Source of the DNA: an uncultured Alistipes sp.
Lineage (GTDB): Bacteria > Bacteroidota > Bacteroidia > Bacteroidales > Rikenellaceae
Reading direction: 5' to 3'
Assembly (NCBI RefSeq): GCF_949296715.1
Contig: NZ_CASFQD010000022.1
Location: forward strand, 1 to 10,380
Length of the DNA: 10,380 nucleotides
In this document: piece by piece, positions 6,415 through 10,380 of the stretch
How the letters are laid out: each line of letters opens with the position of its first letter
Position numbering within the stretch: the stretch's first letter is position 1
Position numbers and translations under genes: made by a program
The notes under the pieces: generated by a model
Databases searched by the model: none
What the model was told of the DNA's origin: nothing
The model's input: the letters and a program-made list of their open reading frames with translations, nothing else

Positions 6415-6927
6415 ATGAAGAAGATCATCAATCCGTGGCGCGAGATGGCGGGATACCGCTGCTTCGGCTGCGACCCGAACAGCCCGCAGGGGCTTCGCAT
6501 GGAGTTTTATGAGGAGGGTGAGGAGGTCGTGAGCCGCTGGCGTCCGCGTCCGGAGTTCCAGGGCTGGGTCGATACGCTGCACGGAGGCATTCAGGCGACG
6601 TTGGCCGACGAAATCAGCAGTTGGGTCGTTTTCCGCAGGTTCCAGACGAGCGGCGTGACGTCGAAGATGGAGGTGCGCTACCTCCGGCCCGTCCACACGA
6701 CCGACGACCATATCCTGCTGCGGGCCCGCGTCGGGGAGCAGCGCCGCAACCTTGTGCGCATCGACGTGCGGATTTTCGATGCGCAGGGCGAACTCTGCAC
6801 GGAGGCGTCGTGTCTCTATTTCCTCTTTCCGAAGGAGAAGGCGCAGCGCGACTTCCACTTCTGCGAGTGCGGCGTGGAGGAGGTGCCGGCACCGTCCGGA
6901 TGCGGGGAGTGCAGTGCTTCCGAATAG
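6415..6927 (+). CDS. PaaI-type hotdog thioesterase with cysteine-rich tail
   Basis: This 170-residue single-hotdog protein probably hydrolyses acyl-CoA thioesters; the substrate is not evident. The N-terminal CFGCDPNSPQGLRMEF (C16, C19) is a familiar opening of PaaI-like thioesterases. The hotdog helix motif WVDTLHGGIQATLADE holds the HGG and the catalytic acidic residue region. SKMEVRYLRPV is the conserved central strand. After the hotdog fold ends near residue 140, the chain continues with FHFCECG and SGCGEC, giving C150, C152, C163 and C166, an extension that may bind metal. The ATG at 6415 is chosen because it follows a good promoter and starts the family N-terminus; the open frame upstream crosses yjbQ on the other strand and is a shadow. 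It converges with purC. Confidence 0.9.
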   Translation: MKKIINPWREMAGYRCFGCDPNSPQGLRMEFYEEGEEVVSRWRPRPEFQGWVDTLHGGIQATLADEISSWVVFRRFQTSGVTSKMEVRYLRPVHTTDDHILLRARVGEQRRNLVRIDVRIFDAQGELCTEASCLYFLFPKEKAQRDFHFCECGVEEVPAPSGCGECSASE

Positions 6928-7023
6928 GAAGTGCCGACAGGCGAGGGGGGGCAGTCCGGCTGTCTGGATACGATGGCCCCTCGGACGGAATGCCGGCGGC
7001 CGGGGGCCGTTCGGGTGCCTTTC

Positions 7024-7071
7024 AATAAGGAAGGCGCGGCAAGCACCACTGTCTGCCGCGTCCTCCTTATT
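7024..7071. terminator. Bidirectional terminator between thioesterase and purC
   Basis: An 18-bp stem (7024-7041 with 7054-7071; one mismatch and one G-T wobble) starts with AATAAGG and ends with CCTTATT around a 12-base loop. It sits between convergent genes, so it can serve both. The T tracts are short (TTATTT in the + direction). Confidence 0.7.
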
Positions 7072-7101
7072 TGGTTCTCCGGTCGGAATATTCTCTTGTG
7101 A

Positions 7102-8061
7102 CTATTCGAGGCTCTTCAGGCATTCGGAGACATTTTTTTCGATGCGCCGCAGGATCGTCTCCGTGTCGGACGCCTCCGCGGCCTTGACGAACCGTTCGCC
7201 GGTGATCTTTTCGTACAGCTCGACGTAGCGGTCCGTGATGCCCGCGACGATCTCGGGCGTCATCTCGGGAACCTGCTGCCCGGCCTGTCCCTGGAATCCG
7301 TTGGCCATGAGCCACTCGCGGACAAACTCCTTCGAGAGCTGCCGCTGCCGCTCGCCCCGTGCAAGGCGCTCCTCGTACCCCTCGGCGTAGAAGTAACGCG
7401 ACGAATCGGGGGTGTGGATCTCGTCCATGAGGTAGATCACCCCGTCCTTCTTGCCGAATTCGTATTTCGTGTCCACGAGGATCAGCCCCATCCGGGCGGC
7501 GATTTCGCTGCCGCGGCGGTAGATCGCCCGCGTGTATCTTTCAAGCTGCTCGTACTCTTTGCAGCTCACAAGCCCCGAGGAGATGATCTGCTCCTTCGAG
7601 ATGTCCTCATCGTGGCCTTCGGCCGCCTTCGAGGTCGGGGTGATGATCGGCTCGGGGAAGCGCTGGTTCTCGACCATCCCGTCGGGCATCTCCACGCCGC
7701 AGATCGTCCGTTTGCCGGCCTTGTACTCCCGCCATGCATGGCCCGAGAGGTAGCCCCGGATGACCATCTCCACCTTGAACGGCTCGCACTTGCGGCCGAC
7801 GGTGACCATCGGGTCCGGCACGGCGATTTTCCAGTTCGGGAGAATGTCGGCCGTTGCATCGAGGAACTTGGCGGCAATCTGGTTCAGCACCTGACCCTTG
7901 TAGGGAATACCCTCGGGCAGGACGACGTCAAAGGCTGAAATCCGGTCGGTCACCACCATGACAAGGTATTGGTCGTTGATGTCGTACACGTCGCGGACCT
8001 TGCCGGTGTACTTGCTTTTCTGACCCTCGAAGTGAAAATCGGTGCGTGTGATAGCGTTCAT
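7102..8061 (-). CDS. purC: Phosphoribosylaminoimidazole-succinocarboxamide synthase (SAICAR synthetase)
   Basis: This 319-residue cytoplasmic enzyme of de novo purine synthesis joins CAIR with aspartate, using ATP, to give SAICAR. Clear marks are the nucleotide-binding KYTGKVRDVYD (17-27), TDRISAFDVVLPEGIPYKG (38-56), EMVIRGYLSGHAWREY (98-113), TPTSKAAEGHDEDIS (141-155) and the second family signature LILVDTKYEFG (193-203). At about 320 residues it belongs to the long form rather than the roughly 240-residue E. coli form. The ATG at 8061 fits the long-form N-terminus. An in-frame open stretch continues about 280 codons upstream but is non-protein-like and overlaps another gene. The gene stands alone, with an exact -7 element 24 bases upstream; no PurR-type or guanine riboswitch signal was recognised. 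Confidence 0.97.
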   Translation of the reverse strand: MNAITRTDFHFEGQKSKYTGKVRDVYDINDQYLVMVVTDRISAFDVVLPEGIPYKGQVLNQIAAKFLDATADILPNWKIAVPDPMVTVGRKCEPFKVEMVIRGYLSGHAWREYKAGKRTICGVEMPDGMVENQRFPEPIITPTSKAAEGHDEDISKEQIISSGLVSCKEYEQLERYTRAIYRRGSEIAARMGLILVDTKYEFGKKDGVIYLMDEIHTPDSSRYFYAEGYEERLARGERQRQLSKEFVREWLMANGFQGQAGQQVPEMTPEIVAGITDRYVELYEKITGERFVKAAEASDTETILRRIEKNVSECLKSLE

Positions 8062-8085
8062 TGTGTTTGCAGGTTTTAACGACTG

Positions 8086-8093
8086 CAAAGATA
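8086..8093 (-). promoter_or_regulatory. Promoter -7 element of purC
   Basis: It reads TATCTTTG on the minus strand, an exact TAnnTTTG match, 24 bases before the purC ATG. No good -33 TTTG lies at 19-21 bases, though a TTGAC is present further up (8128-8132). Confidence 0.65.
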
Positions 8094-8474
8094 CTGTTTT
8101 TGCATGAAAATGGAACTCCGGCCGGTTGTCAATTCCTTTTTTATTCGTACATCCGATGATTTTCGCTTTCATGGCGTGTTGTGTCGGGGTAGAGAGGGGT
8201 CTCTCCGTTTTATTTATTCCCGTAATTTGCCGGCGGGGCGGAAGTGTTGTCGGCGATCGTGTTTGGCGGTCGTTGTCCGGTCTTGTCTCTGTGTCTTTGT
8301 GCCGTCTGTTCGCAGGGTTCGGATGGGTCGGCCGTTTGGAACGTGATCTCTTGATCCATGCGGCGGAAAGCGGCGTGCAGGCGCGGTGGGCCTTCGGAGG
8401 GCCTTGGATAAGGCCGGAATGGCTGTCTGCTTTTGGCGGGACGGGGCGGACAGCGGCATGCTTCCCGTCCCGTT
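8094..8474. other. Intergenic region between purC and the flavin reductase gene
   Basis: No gene is supported here. Open frames on both strands exist but are rich in Arg, Ser and Thr or show no family resemblance. It holds a short perfect dyad GGCCTTGGATAAGGCC (8400-8415) and the larger hairpin just after the flavin reductase stop. Base composition is intermediate and the stretch reads as ordinary spacer. Confidence 0.5.
8437..8472 (-). terminator. Hairpin after the flavin reductase gene
   Basis: CGGGACGGG (8437-8445) pairs perfectly with CCCGTCCCG (8464-8472) around an 18-base loop. It begins immediately after the flavin reductase stop (8475). It lacks a T tract in the minus direction, so terminator function is moderate inference. 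Confidence 0.45.
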
Positions 8475-9017
8475 TTACAGACCGGGAGGAAGTTTTGCCA
8501 GCATCAGTTCCCGGCAGTTGAAGGATTCGCCGTCTGCTGTGAAGGTCCCGTCTCCTGTGGCATGGATGATCCGCCGATCGGTGCAATCGGGATTCTCGAC
8601 GACTCGTGTCACTTTCAGGATGATGAATCCGTAGCGGTCGATGTAATCGCTTACTTTGCACTCCAGGCAGGCGATGCAGCCGTCCACGAGCGGAGCCTTT
8701 ACCGTCCGGGCCGGAAGAGCCTTCAGTCCGAACTCTTCGAACTTGTCCACCTCCGCACCGCTGACCATTCCGATGCGCACGGCCGTTTCCAGCATCGACA
8801 CCGGAGGAATGCAGACCACGCATTCGCGTTTTTCCAGCAGCGTGGTGAACGAATGGTTCCACGGACCGGTGGTCAGCACGATATGCTGTGCAAAATCGAT
8901 GGCCATCGTCCACGAGATGGTCATTACATTGTTCCGTTGGCCGTCGAACGTGGTCACCAGCACCAGCGGTCCCGGCTCGATGTATGTCAGTGCCTTTTCA
9001 ATGCCGACGTCTTTCAT
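8475..9017 (-). CDS. Flavin reductase family protein (FMN-binding split barrel)
   Basis: This 180-residue protein resembles the flavin reductase/flavoredoxin family common in anaerobes, which bind FMN and move electrons between NAD(P)H or partner proteins and flavin or other acceptors. The opening PGPLVLVTTFDGQRNNVMTI and following WTMAIDFAQHIVLTTGPWNHS carry the typical barrel strands with the flavin-contacting Ser/Thr turn. CVVCIPP, GLKALPA and VDGCIACLECKV follow in the usual order. Five cysteines lie at CVVCI, CIACLEC; these may be redox-active or structural. The length is normal and the ATG at 9017 is the only sensible start. The exact donor and acceptor cannot be told. It is probably monocistronic, and the DNA just upstream turns AT-rich. 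No exact TAnnTTTG was found before it. Confidence 0.85.
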   Translation of the reverse strand: MKDVGIEKALTYIEPGPLVLVTTFDGQRNNVMTISWTMAIDFAQHIVLTTGPWNHSFTTLLEKRECVVCIPPVSMLETAVRIGMVSGAEVDKFEEFGLKALPARTVKAPLVDGCIACLECKVSDYIDRYGFIILKVTRVVENPDCTDRRIIHATGDGTFTADGESFNCRELMLAKLPPGL

Positions 9018-9252
9018 TGTTTCACAATTATGCGTTTCCGATGCGTGGATACATGCTAATCAATTAATATTCTGCGTGTTGTGTTTGTTTGATATTGCAA
9101 AACGACACGCTGTAAAGAAATGGGAAATTATTTTTTTGACATTTTTACGGCTCGATTTTTTTGGAAATATGTAAGTGCGGGTTCGAAGTCTGTTTTTTGT
9201 GTGGTGCTTTTCCTGCTCTGGACCGGGCGTATCCGGGAAGAAAAAGGATTTT

Positions 9253-9720
9253 TTATGCCTTGTTTCGGTGCTTTTTCAGGACCTCTTCTCTGGTCTCGAA
9301 GTGTTGTTTGCCCGACAAGGCTCGCTCTTCGGCTCTGCGCTGTCGGATGCGTCCGACCCAATCCGGTGCAATTTCAATCGAGACAATCCAGACAATCTGC
9401 ATGGAACAGTACAGTAGAATTTGCATGGGGAACGAAAGCTGTGTTTCGGCAGGAAGCAGCCAGTTGTATGTTGCCAATGGAACAAATGCATTGACGATCA
9501 GCATCAAGGCTCCAGTTTCTCGTTGTCGGCGTGTATATCCGATGTGTTTCCAGGCGATCAGAATTAAAAGCACGTTGATCCCGAGCAATGTCCAGACGAT
9601 TGGCCACGGTTTGATAACTGCGGCCTCCAGTGGCGAGTTTATGATGAACCAAGCCGGAATAACAGGGGTTAACCCGTTTATCAGAAGCGAGAAAAACTTG
9701 AAAGCCATTGCGCGCGTCAT
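9253..9720 (-). CDS. Unrecognised four-helix membrane protein
   Basis: I do not recognise a family for this 155-residue protein. It has four strongly hydrophobic segments at about 8-28, 38-58, 69-90 and 97-117, with several Trp and Pro residues, then a basic, highly charged cytoplasmic-looking tail (123-155, RIRQRRAEERAL to KKHRNKA). Helix 2 is followed by RRQRE, so a positive-inside topology with N- and C-termini in the cytoplasm is likely. ATG at 9720 lies 15 bases after an exact -7 element; the ATG at 9708 (MAFKFF) is an alternative start. Its GC content is clearly lower than that of the genes before 9 kb, and it lies in the AT-rich end of the window, so it may be an accessory gene. No terminator was clear. 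Confidence 0.7.
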   Translation of the reverse strand: MTRAMAFKFFSLLINGLTPVIPAWFIINSPLEAAVIKPWPIVWTLLGINVLLILIAWKHIGYTRRQRETGALMLIVNAFVPLATYNWLLPAETQLSFPMQILLYCSMQIVWIVSIEIAPDWVGRIRQRRAEERALSGKQHFETREEVLKKHRNKA

Positions 9721-9735
9721 CTATTCAGGATATTC

Positions 9736-9743
9736 CAAATTTA
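9736..9743 (-). promoter_or_regulatory. Promoter -7 element of the membrane protein gene
   Basis: It reads TAAATTTG on the minus strand, an exact TAnnTTTG match, 15 bases before the ATG at 9720. No clear -33 element is present. If used, the leader would be very short and the downstream ATG at 9708 becomes a plausible start. Confidence 0.5.
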
Positions 9744-9802
9744 GGTAATTATTCCGAGTTTTCCCGCTGTTTATGAAAATTATTTGATGCGAATCCCTCT
9801 GA

Positions 9803-10071
9803 TTGGCGAATATTTTAACGTTCATCTATCACTTCGACACCAGGAAGTGTTACTACGACATCACGGTGGCGGAGTGTCTGTCACATCCTCAACTCGACTG
9901 AAAAAGAGCGGAAAGACTTTCGGCTCACAGGGCTGGTGGATGAAGAAAATTTTTGGAGAAGAGAGAGCCTGAATAGTGATACTGAATTGGTTTGATTACA
10001 ATCTGTATGACGACAGTTATTTCCCGATGCAGCATCGTATTCTCATTGATTATCAATGGTTTGTGTCTTAA
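9803..10071 (+). pseudogene. Possible decayed gene, protein-like stretches in three frames
   Basis: Three consecutive stretches on the + strand look like protein but lie in different frames: 9803-9901 (containing YHFDTRKCYYDITVAECL), 9891-9995 (containing EKERKDFRLTGLVDEENFW) and 9973-10071 (containing NLYDDSYFPMQHRILIDYQW, then a stop). Each joins the next near its end, as expected for a gene broken by two small frameshifts. The composition (many Tyr, Asp, Glu and aromatic residues) is unlike random AT-rich translation. No ATG start was found for the first stretch, so the 5' end may be lost. I do not recognise the family, and this remains inference. Confidence 0.35.
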
Positions 10072-10323
10072 AAGGTAGACTGCTCAAAAATTTACTTGTT
10101 TTTTTGCGAAAAATCGAAGATTTAACGTTTTTTTTCATCGACTCCCTCCGAACAGAGGGAAAAGAATAAATACATATAATCAAAGAGAGATGAAAGGATA
10201 ATATTTCTACAAACACGGATGTATTTAATTGTATATCTACTTATTATATAAATCAGTTCATTTTCTTATACATTCTTGTAAAAGTCCATTTATACCCTTA
10301 TTTGAATTATTTTTGTTACTTGT
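10072..10323. other. AT-rich intergenic region
   Basis: No gene seen. It contains long A and T runs, a small hairpin AAATC-GAA-GATTT (10111-10123) followed by a T8 run ending at 10135 that could terminate + strand transcription, and the dyad TCCCTC/GAGGGA around 10142-10155. The low GC contrasts with the first 9 kb. Confidence 0.45.
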
Positions 10324-10358
10324 TTTGATACTTATATCAAAGCTATTTTCTATCTTTG
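10324..10358 (+). promoter_or_regulatory. Promoter with operator-like dyad facing a gene beyond the window
   Basis: TATCTTTG (10351-10358) matches TAnnTTTG exactly. Just upstream, TTTGATA (10324-10330) and TATCAAA (10335-10341) form a perfect inverted repeat with a four-base spacer. It covers the place where the -33 element should lie, and the left arm contains the only nearby TTTG (10324-10327). The layout suggests control by a dimeric regulator; the gene it serves would start past 10380. Confidence 0.5.
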
Positions 10359-10380
10359 CATCAGGATATAAATAACTGAA

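Noticed and set aside
6223..6858. In-frame extension of yjbQ on the minus strand
   Set aside because: It crosses the yjbQ -7 element and runs antisense to the thioesterase gene; the family N-terminus starts at 6222.
8126..8521. 131-residue + strand open frame with hydrophobic start
   Set aside because: No family resemblance, no promoter, and the end overlaps the flavin reductase gene on the other strand.
8062..8913. In-frame extension of purC to a 603-residue protein
   Set aside because: PurC family homology begins at the ATG at 8061; the extension has low-complexity Arg/Ser/Thr/His-rich composition, crosses the purC promoter and overlaps the flavin reductase gene.
9784..9972. 62-residue + strand open frame
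   Set aside because: Its frame does not match the protein-like stretches of the first two remnant segments; it is more likely an out-of-frame reading of the decayed gene.

Overview
The window looks like a stretch of a GC-rich Bacteroidota chromosome, possibly Alistipes or a relative. That placement is inferred from three things: several intergenic -7 elements of the Bacteroidota type (TAnnTTTG), the absence of clear Shine-Dalgarno sequences, and families typical of the phylum (PepSY-like secreted proteins, an acidic-tailed lipoprotein, a long-form PurC). The first 9 kb is mostly dense, GC-rich housekeeping or core-type sequence. From about 9.04 kb to the end the DNA becomes visibly AT-rich and gene-poor.

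Positions 1-3855 hold an envelope-signalling module on the + strand. An OmpR-type response regulator (214-891) and a membrane histidine kinase (888-2162, GTG start overlapping the regulator stop) form a two-gene operon ended by a strong terminator. A separate unit follows with a secreted PepSY-like protein (2403-2846) and a PepSY-like lipoprotein with a probable surface-export signal (2935-3795). Both units are preceded by the same promoter layout: an 11-bp-period direct repeat of TTTC(A/G)G at an identical distance from an ACCTTTG -7 element. This suggests that the regulator controls itself and the PepSY-like pair, and it is the most interesting observation here.

Positions 3856-6927 hold a ferritin gene (ftnA-like, + strand) with its own promoter and terminator, then a minus-strand GNAT acetyltransferase and YqaA/DedA-type membrane protein (probably one transcript), YjbQ (minus), and a divergent PaaI-type thioesterase (plus) with an unusual cysteine-rich tail. 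An imperfect 46-bp tandem repeat lies between yqaA and yjbQ.

Positions 7024-9017 hold purC and a flavin reductase-like flavoprotein, both on the minus strand. A bidirectional terminator separates purC from the convergent thioesterase gene.

Positions 9018-10380 form the AT-rich end. It carries an unrecognised four-helix membrane protein (minus), a probable gene remnant whose protein-like stretches lie in three different + frames, and finally a promoter with an 18-bp dyad directed at a gene beyond the window. No rRNA, tRNA, CRISPR array or intact mobile element was seen.
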